Positions 53,892-63,472 are shown, numbered from the stretch's first letter. The stretch: 64,000 bases of DNA from Lentzea alba (GCF_011067745.1 NZ_JAAMPJ010000005.1:340965-404964), one strand, 5' to 3'. A program made the numbers and translations. Notes: generated by a model not told the origin, from the letters alone.

Positions 53892-55532
53892 TTACGAACA
53901 GGTGATCCGCGGAGACGCCCAGTCACCGTGGTCGGAATTGATGCCGTCACCGGCGTCTGTGACCACCAAGCGCAGGTTCTCGGCTTCACTGAGTGACGCG
54001 GTGAGTTTCTTCGCCGGATCGGTTCCGGTCAGCCGTCCGGAATCCGCGACCTTTGTTGAATCCGCGAACACCTCGAAGACCACGGATCCCCTGCCCGCGG
54101 CCACTTCGTCGTCGACACCGACGTCCACAGTGACCGATGAGCACTTCTTGCCGACGTAGAACTCGATGGTCGAGGCCGCGTGCGCGCCGAACCCCTTCGA
54201 GTGCGTCACCCCGTTGATCGTCAGGGTCTTGCCGTCACCGGCGGCCTGGCTGCCGACCGACTTGTCGATCTCCACCGGGCCCCAGCCGTTCGTGGACGAC
54301 GTGGCCTCGAACTCAGACAGGTCGGTCGTGCCGGCGGGCGGGGTCGGGCGCGGGCCACCGTCCGACTTGGACACTCGGTAGACCACGGTGGCGTGGGACG
54401 GGACCGAGGCCGAGATCGCGCCGGTGGTGGTGCGGACGGACTTGGTCCACAGGTCCTTCAGCTGCGCCGGGCCGGAGAAGCCGATCTCGGACAGGGACGT
54501 CGAGATCGTCTGCGTCGAGCCGGACTTGTTGAACAGCGCCACGGCCTTGTCGCCGTTGGCCAGGGGCTTCACGATCACGTCCACCCCGCTCTTGCCGGTC
54601 GTGCGGATCCGCTTGCCCTGCTTGCCGAGCTTGTCCTGGTCGAGTGCGATGACGTCCTTGTTCTCCAGGATGGTGAACGTGTCCGCGCTGACCTTGCGCA
54701 GGTCCGAGCCGATCAACAGCGGCGCGGCCATGATGGCCCACAACGAGAAGTGGCTGCGGTACTGCGTGGCACTCATCTTGCCGTTGCCGACTTCGAGCAT
54801 GTCGGGGTCGTTCCAGTGCCCAGGGCCGGCATAGGAATCCAGCACCACGTTCTTCTCGTAGATGTCCATGGTGCGCGGCCAGGTGTCGTTGATGTCGCCG
54901 GTCGTGCGCCACAGGTGGCCCGTGTCGGAAGCCCACTCCCACGGTTTGTTCTGACCCCACTCGCACAACGAGAAGACGATCGGGCGTCCGGTCTTCTTCA
55001 ACGCGTCACGCATCTTGCGGTAGCGCTGCTTGGCGTCGACACCCTGGTTGTTGCAGTTGTCGTACTTCAGGTAGTCGACGCCCCACGACGCGAACTGCTG
55101 GGCGTCCGACTCCTCGTGGTTCAAGCCACCGGGGAACCCGTTGTCCTTGTTGCACGTCTTGGTGCCGGCCGAGGTGTAGATGCCGAACTTCAGGCCCTTG
55201 GAGTGCACGTAGTCCGCGACGGCCTTGATGCCGTTGGGGAACCGCGTCTTGTTCGGCACCAGCTTGCCCTGAGCGTCTCTGGACTTCTCGGCCCAGCAGT
55301 CGTCGATGTTGACGTACTCGTAGCCGGCGTCCTTGAGGCCCTTGTTCACGAAGATGTCAGCGATGCCCTTGACCATCGCCTCGTTGAACTCGGCGCGGCA
55401 AGCGGTGGTGTTCCAGTTGTTGAAGCCCATCGGAGGCGTCAACGCCAGACCGTCCGGTAACGCCTCCGCGGCCGGAGCGACCAGGACCGCACTGACCATT
55501 GTGGACAGCACCGCCAGAGCGAGTGTGCGCAT
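53892..55532 (-). CDS. Secreted GH27 alpha-galactosidase with NPCBM domain, copy 2
   Basis: A 546-residue secreted GH27 enzyme, close to the one at 26.7 kb in its catalytic domain. ATG 55532 was chosen (GGAAAGGAAA upstream). Signal peptide about 1-24. Nucleophile D158 in YLKYDNC, acid/base D213 in RTTGDINDTW. A Pro/Thr linker (about 385-400) leads to a C-terminal NPCBM module (about 405-546; HSKGFGAHAASTIEF). It lacks the NEW3 domain of the other copy. It is 20 bp downstream of the GH95 gene on the same strand, so both are likely one operon for plant or microbial polysaccharide side-chain removal. Confidence 0.95.
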   Translation of the reverse strand: MRTLALAVLSTMVSAVLVAPAAEALPDGLALTPPMGFNNWNTTACRAEFNEAMVKGIADIFVNKGLKDAGYEYVNIDDCWAEKSRDAQGKLVPNKTRFPNGIKAVADYVHSKGLKFGIYTSAGTKTCNKDNGFPGGLNHEESDAQQFASWGVDYLKYDNCNNQGVDAKQRYRKMRDALKKTGRPIVFSLCEWGQNKPWEWASDTGHLWRTTGDINDTWPRTMDIYEKNVVLDSYAGPGHWNDPDMLEVGNGKMSATQYRSHFSLWAIMAAPLLIGSDLRKVSADTFTILENKDVIALDQDKLGKQGKRIRTTGKSGVDVIVKPLANGDKAVALFNKSGSTQTISTSLSEIGFSGPAQLKDLWTKSVRTTTGAISASVPSHATVVYRVSKSDGGPRPTPPAGTTDLSEFEATSSTNGWGPVEIDKSVGSQAAGDGKTLTINGVTHSKGFGAHAASTIEFYVGKKCSSVTVDVGVDDEVAAGRGSVVFEVFADSTKVADSGRLTGTDPAKKLTASLSEAENLRLVVTDAGDGINSDHGDWASPRITCS

Positions 55533-55552
55533 GGGGCTTTCCTTTCCGAGCA

Positions 55553-57829
55553 TCACGCGGGTAGACCCCAGGGCTTGCCCGGGGTCGTGATGGCGACCGG
55601 CCTGACGGCCAGGTCGGGGCGGCGGCCCCTGGGGTGCACCAGGACTTCCTGCCCGCGGCGCAACGGGATCTCCAGCGTCCCGTCGCCGCGGTCGTGGTAC
55701 CGGACAGGGCTCACCACGGACACCGGGCCCGCGATGCCGTGCCGCAGCACCAACGGCTCGCCCGCGCGGCTGCGGACGAGCACGAACTCGGTCTTGCCAC
55801 CGGAGCGCCGGGCCGTGACCGAGAACCCGCCCTCGCAGGAGTGGTCGGCGATCATGACGTCCGGCCACGCGGACGGCACCGCCGGGAACACCCGGACGAC
55901 GCCGCCCCAGCTCTGGCAGACGAAGTCGTGGATCGTCTGCGCGCCGGACAGCGGGGTCTCCACGACCGGGCCCGCCTCGGTGTACATGGTGTTCTCGAGC
56001 ACCGGGTAGCGCTTGGTGGTGTCGAACATCTTCACGAAGTACGCGTAGGCCTCGTCGCCGCGGAACATGCGCGCCGCGATCGAGCCCGACCCGGAGTAGC
56101 TGTAGCCGCGGTGCGCGGGTTCGAGGGACATCCAGTGCCGCAACGACTTCTCGATCAACGCGCGGTTCTCCGGCTGGTCCCAGTTCACGGTCATCAGCGG
56201 GAACGTCGCCAGCAGATGCGAGAAGTGCCGGTGGGAGTTCACGAACGGCACCCCGGCGCCGATCATGAACCCGTTCTCGTCGACCGGGTACGGCACGAGG
56301 TCCCGCAGCACTTCGGCCCACTTCGGTGCCAGCGGATCGTTGATCTTGAGCAACCGCGCCGAGTCGATCAGCGTCTGGCAGCCCCACCGGATCAGCTGCA
56401 GGTCGTAGTTGCAGTCGGGGGCGTCGCCGTACTCGGGCGAGGTCGTGACGTCGAGGTGCAGCTTGCCGTCGTTGCCCTTCTTGAGGAAATGCAGGTAGTA
56501 GTTGATCGACCGGCGCAGCAGGGGGAAGACGACGTCGGACAGGATCCTGATGTCCATGCTGTGGCGGTAGGACAGCCAGACGTTGTGCAGCGCCCACGTG
56601 AGGTTGCCGAGCTCCTTGACGCCGGTGCCGCCCGTGCCCGGCTCGTACAGCGTCCCCGCGTTGGACGTCGAAGCGTCCGTGCTGCGGCCGACGCCCGCCG
56701 AGTCGTGCCGGTACGGCTCCTTGACGTTGCGGACGAGCTGGTCCTGGTTGTCCTTCAGCGTGCTGGTGATCGAGTCCAGCTCCAGGTGGCCGGAGCCGTG
56801 GATCAGCCAGTACTCCAGCTGCACGTTGAGGTTCCACCAGGCGGCGGCCCACGGCGTCTTCTCCAGCCACGGGCCGGTCGTCGCCATCACCGGGCTGCCG
56901 GCCCGTGATCCGGACGCCACCTTGTACAGCTGGATCCAGTAGAACGCCTGCAACCGCTGGTCACCGAACGACAGGAAGCTCTTCCGGTAGAAGGCGTTCC
57001 ACCACTTCCGGTGCGACCTGGGCAGCAGCCCGCCGAGCCCGGCGGCGTCGCGCACGGCCTTCAGCACGATCTTGTCCGCCGCCAGTTCGGGGTAGGTGTG
57101 CGCGACCGACAGCAGCAGGCGCTGCACCCGTCCGGCCGTGCTGAGCCGGAAAGCGGTTGCCGTCTGGCCGCCCACGTTCAGCGCCTGGGTCACCAGCGTC
57201 TCGCGGCCGTCGGCTTTCGTCACGGGGTCGGGGTTGAGGACGTACCCGTCCGGAAGCGGGTTGAAGTCCGCCCGGGGCGGAATCGCCTTGGACGGCACGA
57301 ACTCCAGCACGGGCTTCTCGGTACCGGTCGCGGTGACCTGCAACGACAACACCGAACGGGTGGAGTGGACGTAGACCACGAACTTGATCACGCCCAAGGT
57401 CGTGGTCACGGTCCCACGCAGTTCCGCGTTCCACAGGTCCAGGCGCCAGTCGACGGCCGTGACGGTGCCCGCCGCGGTCATCTTCAGGTTGCCGACAGGA
57501 AGTCGGCACACACCGAACTGGCTGCCACCGGTGGTGCGGTGGTCCTGCACGTCGGCGTGCTGAACGGTGAACCGCACGGTGTTGCCTTCGGCGTACACGA
57601 CGCTGCCGAGCCGGCCGTCACCGAGGAACGGAGCCTGCCCGTACTGGGCCGGAGGCTTCTGCCAAACGAGATCCTGCGCCCCGACGAACTTTTCCCAATC
57701 GCGTTCCGACATGCCTTCGCAGCCGAAAACATCCGAGGACACGGTCTCTTTCCCGGTCGCCACCCCCGTCTGGGCGAGCACCACCGCTGCCGTGGTTCCC
57801 CCAATGAAACCCCTCCTGCCAAAGACCAT
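55553..57829 (-). CDS. Tat-exported GH95-like glycoside hydrolase
   Basis: A 758-residue exported enzyme. ATG 57829 was chosen because GAGGAG lies upstream; 57850 would add seven residues. The N-terminus has a Tat-type signal (FGRRGFIGGTTAAVVLA). The N-terminal domain is beta-sandwich (about 50-250) and the catalytic (alpha/alpha)6 region follows (about 270-650; WWNLNVQLEYW, NSHRHFSHLLATFPL, RHWMSLEP, NTMYTEAGPVVETPLSGAQTI). This is the pattern of GH95 alpha-L-fucosidase/alpha-galactosidase proteins. The HRHFSHL motif carries family-typical residues. Exact substrate (fucoside or galactoside) is not set by sequence alone. First gene of an operon with the GH27. Confidence 0.82.
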   Translation of the reverse strand: MVFGRRGFIGGTTAAVVLAQTGVATGKETVSSDVFGCEGMSERDWEKFVGAQDLVWQKPPAQYGQAPFLGDGRLGSVVYAEGNTVRFTVQHADVQDHRTTGGSQFGVCRLPVGNLKMTAAGTVTAVDWRLDLWNAELRGTVTTTLGVIKFVVYVHSTRSVLSLQVTATGTEKPVLEFVPSKAIPPRADFNPLPDGYVLNPDPVTKADGRETLVTQALNVGGQTATAFRLSTAGRVQRLLLSVAHTYPELAADKIVLKAVRDAAGLGGLLPRSHRKWWNAFYRKSFLSFGDQRLQAFYWIQLYKVASGSRAGSPVMATTGPWLEKTPWAAAWWNLNVQLEYWLIHGSGHLELDSITSTLKDNQDQLVRNVKEPYRHDSAGVGRSTDASTSNAGTLYEPGTGGTGVKELGNLTWALHNVWLSYRHSMDIRILSDVVFPLLRRSINYYLHFLKKGNDGKLHLDVTTSPEYGDAPDCNYDLQLIRWGCQTLIDSARLLKINDPLAPKWAEVLRDLVPYPVDENGFMIGAGVPFVNSHRHFSHLLATFPLMTVNWDQPENRALIEKSLRHWMSLEPAHRGYSYSGSGSIAARMFRGDEAYAYFVKMFDTTKRYPVLENTMYTEAGPVVETPLSGAQTIHDFVCQSWGGVVRVFPAVPSAWPDVMIADHSCEGGFSVTARRSGGKTEFVLVRSRAGEPLVLRHGIAGPVSVVSPVRYHDRGDGTLEIPLRRGQEVLVHPRGRRPDLAVRPVAITTPGKPWGLPA

Positions 57830-58066
57830 TTCCGCTCCTCGTCCGCGCATGACGACTACTCACGTCCTGCTGCGCGGCGGTGCAGCCTGGTCCAGACAAC
57901 TTGGAAAGGTAGGAGTTCTAGGTCACATCGCGCAAGACCCAACCAACCGCAACACGAAGCAACAACCGGGTGCTGCTCACCCTGCGACATGGGTAAGACG
58001 CCTAGGATGTCCCGCCAAAGGGGCGGGGAGACACGCATGAGCCGTGCCCTTGTACGAGGAGGTGGC

Positions 58067-58678
58067 ATGGCCGTGTCGACAACGGCGTTCAACGAGGGCA
58101 GGGTCCCCCAGCGGGGCCGTCCTCGCGACGCCAGCAGGGATGACGCATTACGTCAGGCAGCGCTCGAGGTGATGGCCGAGGTCGGGTACCGGGCCCTCAC
58201 CATGGACGCCGTGGCGGCTCGCGCGAGAGCGGGCAAAGCCACGATCTACCGGCGCTGGGAGTCGAAGCTCGATCTGGTGATCGACACGTGCACCCAGCTC
58301 GCCACGCAGAACCTCGCGGCACCGGACACCGGCTCACTGGCCGGCGACCTGCGCGAGTTCCTCTCGTCGTTCGCCGCGTTCCTCTCCGGACCGATCGGCA
58401 AAGCCGCCCAGGCACTCGTCGGCGAACTGCCGCACGAACCCGAGCTGGCCGCGGCGTTCCGGGAGACGTTCCTGATCTCGCAGCGCGACGTGCTGCGCGG
58501 AATCCTGGACCGCGCCGCCGAACGGGGCGAGCTTCGCGCTGACGCCCCGCGCGGCATGGCGGTCGAGATCGCCGGAGCGGCGCTGATCTACCGGCTGATG
58601 CTCACCGGCGACCCGCTCGACGAGCCGTTCGTGGAGAAGGTCGTCGAGCAGGTGCTCCTACCGTTGGTGCACGCTTAA
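58067..58678 (+). CDS. TetR family transcriptional regulator
   Basis: A 203-residue TetR regulator. ATG 58067 was chosen because GAGGAGG lies six bases upstream, over the in-frame ATG at 58037. HTH at about 22-66 (RGRPRDASRDDALRQAALEVMAEVGY, ARARAGKATIYRRWESKLDL). It is divergent from the GH95 gene (about 237 bp apart) and may control it; no clear palindrome was seen there. Stop overlaps the convergent DUF3618 gene. Confidence 0.9.
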   Translation: MAVSTTAFNEGRVPQRGRPRDASRDDALRQAALEVMAEVGYRALTMDAVAARARAGKATIYRRWESKLDLVIDTCTQLATQNLAAPDTGSLAGDLREFLSSFAAFLSGPIGKAAQALVGELPHEPELAAAFRETFLISQRDVLRGILDRAAERGELRADAPRGMAVEIAGAALIYRLMLTGDPLDEPFVEKVVEQVLLPLVHA

Positions 58679-58896
58679 CGGAACAGCTTGCGGACCAGCG
58701 CGAAGCCGACCACCGCGCCGACCGCGATCAGCGTGTACTTCACCTTGGGCTGGCTCAGCACGTCGAGCACGGACGACTTGCCCTGCTCGACGAGCTTCTG
58801 CGGATTGGCGCGCTCGCTGAGCTCGTCCAAGGTGGCGGCCAGCGCGATGCGAGCCTGTTCGATCTCGCGCTGGATGGTGTCGGGATCGCGAGCCAC
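58675..58896 (-). CDS. DUF3618 domain-containing protein
   Basis: A 73-residue protein: an N-terminal helix (DPDTIQREIEQARIALAATLDELSERANP) and one C-terminal hydrophobic segment (KYTLIAVGAVVGFALVRKLF), the DUF3618 pattern. Small actinobacterial membrane-associated proteins of unknown role. GTG start with AGGAGG four bases upstream. Convergent with the TetR gene. Confidence 0.92.
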   Translation of the reverse strand: MARDPDTIQREIEQARIALAATLDELSERANPQKLVEQGKSSVLDVLSQPKVKYTLIAVGAVVGFALVRKLFR

Positions 58897-59018
58897 ATGT
58901 CCTCCTAGCAGCGGTTCTGCCCGCAACCGTAGTGGACGGCCGGGACCGCGGCTTCGAGCGACCCACGTGCGCGCCCCGAGAGAGCGAGTACATGAGGGGC
59001 CTATAGGCTTCCACGCGA

Positions 59019-59092
59019 GGGGTCGTAGCCCAATTGGCAGAGGCACTGGGTTTAGGTCCCAGCCAGTGGGGGTTCGAGTCCCCCCGACCTCA
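59019..59092 (+). tRNA. tRNA with anticodon UAG (Leu by anticodon), short variable arm
   Basis: A 74-nt cloverleaf. Acceptor GGGGTCG/CGACCTC (one G-U pair), discriminator A73; anticodon stem CTGGG/CCCAG around TTTAGGT, so the anticodon is TAG (59053-59055), reading CUA. T-arm GGGGG-TTCGAGT-CCCCC. The variable loop is only five bases (CCAGT), while bacterial tRNA-Leu normally has a long class II arm; the D-stem has three pairs plus a mismatch. No CCA is encoded. It stands alone, before a gene-free stretch. Confidence 0.75.
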
Positions 59093-59345
59093 CTCGATGA
59101 TGGGTGAGCCCTGCTCGCGGAGGGCGCTCGCCGGATCATCTCGCCGTGTCTTGTGGGGGCCGAGCCCCCACACCCCAGCCGGGGGCTGCGCCCCCGGACC
59201 CCCGGCCGTCTCGGCGCTTCGCGCCATCGCGGCCACTCCTCCAGCTGACTCGCCAACTGGCGCTGGTCTGACGTGGGACGGAGGGCCTGGCCTGGCCGAG
59301 CGGTAGCCCGGCGAAGGCCTGGCGATGGGCGGGCGTGGGCTTAGC

Positions 59346-59672
59346 GCTTGCCCGGCGTGGCCCAGCGAGGGCTTGGCGCTGGTTGGGTGGCGGGCATCCT
59401 CCGGGCCGGTTCTGGCGAGCGGCTCAGTTCGACAACTCCGCGACCTTTTCGCGGCCGCTCCTCCAGCTGACTCGCCTGGTGCTGGTCTGGCATGGCCGGG
59501 CGATGAGCTGACGCTGGACGGGCGAGGGCTTGGCGCTGGCAGGGCGGGGGTCTGCCGCTTGCCTGGTGTGGCCTGGCGAGGGCCTGGCGCTGGTTGGGTG
59601 GCGGGCATTCTTCTGGGCGGTTCTGGGCCAGCGGCTCAGGGCGACAGCTCGGCTACCTTTTCGCGGCCGTAC
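59346..59672. repeat. Direct duplication, ~211 bp step, inside a gene-free region (59093-59635)
   Basis: A block beginning GCTTGCC at 59346 recurs at 59557, and CGAGGGCTTGGCGCTGGTTG at 59366 recurs at 59577 as CGAGGGCCTGGCGCTGGTTG. The shared block runs through GCGGCTCAG (59419/59631) into ACCTTTTCGCGGCCG. The second copy contains the stop codon and last codons of the NB-ARC gene; the first is a remnant of that tail. A further weak match starts at 59235. No gene is seen between the tRNA and 59636. Confidence 0.75.
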
Positions 59673-60697
59673 AGGCGGACTGACTCCAGCTGTTCGAAGC
59701 GGCCGCCGCCGGCCGGCGTGAGCAGCGACTTGGTCACGAGCGCGGACAGCAGCGCCAGCACCCGGTCCGCGGGCAGACCGCAGGCGGCCACCGCGATGTC
59801 CAGCCCGAAGCCGCCGGGGAACTGCGAGAGACACCGGAACACGTGCTGCTCGTCGGCGCTGAGGTGGTCGTAGCTCCACTCGATCGCCGCGCGCAGGCTC
59901 TGGTGGCGTTCGGCGGCGGTGCGGTTGCCGCGGTTGAGCAGCTCCAGGCGGTCGTCCAGGCGCGCCAGCAGCTCCGGCACCGGCAGCACCGTCACCAGCC
60001 GCGCGGCGAGCTCGATGGCGAGTGGCAGCCGGTCCAGGCGTGCGCACAACGCGGCCAGCACCTCCGAGTTGTCGAGCCGCAGGCCCAGCTGGTTCGAACG
60101 GGCGCGGTCGGTGAAGAGCTCCACCGCGTAGTTGAGCGGCAACGGGCGCACCGCGAACAGCACCTCGCCCGGCACCCGCAACGGTTCCCGGCTCGTGGCG
60201 ATCACCCGCACTTCCGGGCAGCCGAGCAGCAGCGGCTCCAGCACGGCGGCACACTCCGCCACGACGTGTTCGCAGTTGTCCAGCACTAGCAGCAGTTGTT
60301 TGTCCGCCAGCGCGTGCACCAGGGTGCTCAACGGGGGTTCGTCGGCGACCTCGCCGATGCCGAGCGCCGTCACGCAGGCCCGCGCCACGCCTCGGTCCAC
60401 CGGCGCGAGCTCGACCCATGCCGCGTCGCCCGCGAACTCCTTGGCCAGCCTGGTCTTCCCGACACCAGCCGGGCCGATGAGCGTGAGCACGCGAGTGTCC
60501 TGGAGCGTGGTGAGACAGGACAGCTCGTCGCCGCGGCCGATGAAACTGTCCAGTGCCGTAACGGGTTCGTTCACCCGCTGCCGATAGGCGCGCTGCCGGC
60601 AGGCGTTCGAGCAGTACCGCGCGTGTTTGCGCCGGGAGGTGGCGGTCGCGGCGCCGCAGTTCGCACACGTTCCCACCGATTCGGCCATCGAACTCAT
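59636..60697 (-). CDS. Truncated NB-ARC/AfsR-like ATPase with N-terminal zinc finger
   Basis: A 353-residue protein. The first ~35 residues carry a zinc-finger-like motif (TCANCGAATATSRRKHARYC, then SNACRQRAYRQR). The NB-ARC ATPase follows: FIGRGDELSCL, Walker A GPAGVGKT (about 75-82), Walker B LLLVLDNCEHV, ATSREPL and GLPLAIELAARL-like (RLPLAIELAARLV). The end, GRFEQLESVRLYGREKVAEL, is where related regulators continue with a long TPR region; here the protein stops, with no TPR or LuxR HTH. The duplicated tail just downstream suggests truncation by rearrangement. ATG 60697 chosen; GTG 60706 is an alternative. Confidence 0.82.
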   Translation of the reverse strand: MSSMAESVGTCANCGAATATSRRKHARYCSNACRQRAYRQRVNEPVTALDSFIGRGDELSCLTTLQDTRVLTLIGPAGVGKTRLAKEFAGDAAWVELAPVDRGVARACVTALGIGEVADEPPLSTLVHALADKQLLLVLDNCEHVVAECAAVLEPLLLGCPEVRVIATSREPLRVPGEVLFAVRPLPLNYAVELFTDRARSNQLGLRLDNSEVLAALCARLDRLPLAIELAARLVTVLPVPELLARLDDRLELLNRGNRTAAERHQSLRAAIEWSYDHLSADEQHVFRCLSQFPGGFGLDIAVAACGLPADRVLALLSALVTKSLLTPAGGGRFEQLESVRLYGREKVAELSP

Positions 60698-60815
60698 CGT
60701 AGTCACCCGGTCACCGGCCGGAAAAGCCTTTCCGTCCGGGTTGTGGACCAATGGCGCCGCAGCGCGTATACATCGGATCTGTCGCCGCCGCGACCGACGT
60801 CTTGGAGGACTGGAC

Positions 60816-63428
60816 ATGCGATTGTCTACCGTGCGCCTGCGCGCGGCGGGAGCACTCGTCATCGCCCTGACAGCGGGCGTCACAACCCCAGTAGCAGCAG
60901 CGCAAACCGCCGTCTGGCCCAAGGCCGTGGTGACCGTGCCGAACGGGGTGCCGACGCTGTCGGTGACCCGTGGCGGCACCACCGTCCTGGAGCCGAGCCC
61001 CCTGGGCGTGGCGACGGAAAGAGCGGATCTTTCCACCGGTCTGCGGTTGACTGGACGGACCGAACGACGCGTGGTCGAGCACTACACGGCCTCGTCCGGC
61101 AAGCAACGTCAGCGCACGGTGATGCACAAAGAGGAGCGCTACAGGTTCGCCGGTGCCGCCCGTCTGGACCTCATCGTGCGGACCGCGCGTGACGGCGTCG
61201 CCTACCGCTACGAGCTGCCGGCGGGCCTGGGCAACGTGCTGCGCGAGACGTCCGCGTTCGTCGTGCCGTCGAGTGCCACCGCGTGGATCGCCAAGTACCG
61301 GCGTGACTACGAAAACCCGTTCGTGGAGACCAACGCGGTGAACGCCGAGACCGCGGAGTACCTGCATCCGGCGCTGTTCGAGACGAACGGCGTGTACTCA
61401 CTGCTCACCGAGTCCGCTGTGGACGGTCGGCACTCCGGTGCGCGGCTCGTGCACACGGCTGGGTCGTCGTCGTACGCGATCAAGTACTGGGACGAGAAGG
61501 TGCTCGTTGACGGCGCGTGGCAATCGCCGTGGCGCACCGCTGTTGTCGGTTCCCTGGCAGACGTGTCGTCTTCGACTCTCGTGGACGACCTCGCACCGCG
61601 GTCAAAGGTGCGCGACACGTCGTGGATCGAGCCCGGCAAGGTGTTCTGGAGCTGGCTCGCCGGTGGCCGCGAGGCAGGTCAGAGCCTCGCGATGCAGAAG
61701 CAGTACGTGGACTACGCGGCTGCGCACGGCTGGCCGTACGCGCTGGTCGACGCCGGCTGGTACTTCGACCCGAACTGGGACTACGACCCGACGTGGGAGC
61801 AGACGTCGTGGATCCCGCAGCTGGTCTCCTACGCCCGCGCTCGCGGGGTGAAGATCCACCTCTGGATCCACTACGACGAGCTCGACACGCCCGCCGAGAG
61901 CGCCGCCCGGCTGGCGTTGTTCGAGAAGTGGGGCATCGCGGGCGTGAAGATCGACTTCATGGACTCCGACGGCCAGGACCGCTACCGCTGGTACGACCGG
62001 ATTCTCGCGGAGACCGCCCAGCACCACCTGCTGGTCAACTTCCACGGCTCGACGATCCCGCACGGCATTCACCGCACGTGGCCGCACGTCATGACGATGG
62101 AGGCCGTACACGGCGGTGAGAAGTCTTCCGGCCTCACCGGAACACACCTGACCGCCTTGCCGTTCACGCGCGGTGTCGTCGGTGGCATGGACTACACGCC
62201 GTTGGCCTGGCACCGCCCGTCACGCACCACCTCCGACGCGCACGAGCTGGCGCTGACCGTGATCTACGAGTCGGGCCTCGCGAACCTCGCCGGACGTCCC
62301 GAGGACTACGCCGCACGACCTGTCGCCGAGCGGTTCGTCGACCAGGTGCCGACGGCCTGGGACGAGACCCGGTTGCTGTCCGGCCGTCCCGCGGACCACT
62401 CGGTGTTCGCGCGACGGTCCGGGGACCGGTGGTTCCTCGGCGGCGGCTACTCCGGTGCGGCGCGGACCGTTTCGGTGCCGTTCTCGCTGCCGTCCGGGCG
62501 CTGGCTGGTGGAGATCACGCGTGACGGTCCCTCCGGTCTCGTGCGCGAGTCACGGACCGTGCGTTCCGGGGACGTGCTGACGCTGGACGTGGCGGCCAAC
62601 GGCGGTTTCGCCGCTATCGCCTGCCGTGCGGGCTCACGCACGTGTGAGCGGCCAGTGTCTGCTGTGCCTTCGACCTCGGTCTCGGCTTCCGCTCGTGGGT
62701 TCACCGTGACCGGACTCTTCACCACTCGCACGGACGTGCGCGGCGTGACGCTGGCGCCGCGCGTGCCCGCGGGGTGGTCGGTGCAGGGTTCTCCCGTCTC
62801 TGCCCGGGTCGTGCGTCCGGGGCAGGCGTTGTCGGGCTCCTGGACCGTCGTGCCGCCCGCTCAGCCTTCGTCGTACGGCTACTTCGACATCCCTGTGGTG
62901 GCGTCGTTCAACGGCGGTGTGGAGTCCGAGAAAACCGCTCGGGTGCACCTGGTGCGGCCGCTTTCGGACTCCTGGTCCTATTTGAGCGATCGACCGTGGG
63001 TGTCGGCGACCGGCGGTGACGGTCCCGTCGAGAAGGACCTGACGAACGGCGGCACCGCGGCCGGTGACGGCCGGGGCATCGCTCTTCGCCGGGTGACCTA
63101 CGGCAAGGGCCTCGGTACTCATGCATCGTCCGAGATCACTTACGCACTGGGTTCTGGTTGCACCGGTTTCGCCGCATCGGTCGGCGTCGACGACGAGGCC
63201 GGCCTGGACGTCGCCCGGCAACGAGTCGGCGGCACGGTGTCGTTCCAGGTGCTCGGTGACGGCGTGGTCCTGGCCGACACGGGCCTGCTGGGCGTGCGCA
63301 CCCCGGCCCGCGATCTGGCCGTGGACGTGACCGGCGTGAGCACTCTCACGCTGCGCGTTCTGGACGGCGGCGACGGCTCCCAGAACGACCACGCATCCTG
63401 GGCCGACGCAAGGATTCGCTGCTCCTAG
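60816..63428 (+). CDS. Secreted GH97 glycoside hydrolase with C-terminal NPCBM domain
   Basis: An 870-residue secreted enzyme. ATG 60816 follows TTGGAGG; signal peptide about 1-29. GH97 N-terminal domain (about 35-275), then the catalytic barrel with KIDFMDSDGQ (D380), TMEAVHGGEKS (E429, E435) and ALPFTRGVVGGMDYTP, as in alpha-glucosidases and alpha-galactosidases of the family. The C-terminal GH97 domain is followed by a NEW3-like domain (about 630-710) and an NPCBM module (about 720-870) like that of the two alpha-galactosidases. Which GH97 mechanism applies (retaining Asp or inverting Glu) cannot be set by reading alone. Divergent from the NB-ARC gene across 118 bp. Confidence 0.92.
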   Translation: MRLSTVRLRAAGALVIALTAGVTTPVAAAQTAVWPKAVVTVPNGVPTLSVTRGGTTVLEPSPLGVATERADLSTGLRLTGRTERRVVEHYTASSGKQRQRTVMHKEERYRFAGAARLDLIVRTARDGVAYRYELPAGLGNVLRETSAFVVPSSATAWIAKYRRDYENPFVETNAVNAETAEYLHPALFETNGVYSLLTESAVDGRHSGARLVHTAGSSSYAIKYWDEKVLVDGAWQSPWRTAVVGSLADVSSSTLVDDLAPRSKVRDTSWIEPGKVFWSWLAGGREAGQSLAMQKQYVDYAAAHGWPYALVDAGWYFDPNWDYDPTWEQTSWIPQLVSYARARGVKIHLWIHYDELDTPAESAARLALFEKWGIAGVKIDFMDSDGQDRYRWYDRILAETAQHHLLVNFHGSTIPHGIHRTWPHVMTMEAVHGGEKSSGLTGTHLTALPFTRGVVGGMDYTPLAWHRPSRTTSDAHELALTVIYESGLANLAGRPEDYAARPVAERFVDQVPTAWDETRLLSGRPADHSVFARRSGDRWFLGGGYSGAARTVSVPFSLPSGRWLVEITRDGPSGLVRESRTVRSGDVLTLDVAANGGFAAIACRAGSRTCERPVSAVPSTSVSASARGFTVTGLFTTRTDVRGVTLAPRVPAGWSVQGSPVSARVVRPGQALSGSWTVVPPAQPSSYGYFDIPVVASFNGGVESEKTARVHLVRPLSDSWSYLSDRPWVSATGGDGPVEKDLTNGGTAAGDGRGIALRRVTYGKGLGTHASSEITYALGSGCTGFAASVGVDDEAGLDVARQRVGGTVSFQVLGDGVVLADTGLLGVRTPARDLAVDVTGVSTLTLRVLDGGDGSQNDHASWADARIRCS

Positions 63429-63440
63429 TGGTTTTCCCCG

Positions 63441-63472
63441 GAGATGGGGTGGGGTTTTCCCCACCCCATCTC
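63441..63472 (+). terminator. Terminator after the GH97 gene
   Basis: GAGATGGGGTGGGG and CCCCACCCCATCTC form a perfect 14-bp stem with a TTTT loop, 12 bp after the stop codon. Confidence 0.92.

Noticed and set aside
59090..59608. 172-codon minus-strand frame downstream of the NB-ARC gene
   Set aside because: Composed of the duplicated tail and Pro/Ala/Arg-rich sequence overlapping the tRNA end; no Shine-Dalgarno or domain.
59424..60668. 414-codon frame overlapping the NB-ARC gene
   Set aside because: Different frame of the same strand; the ATPase motifs are in the 59636-60697 frame.
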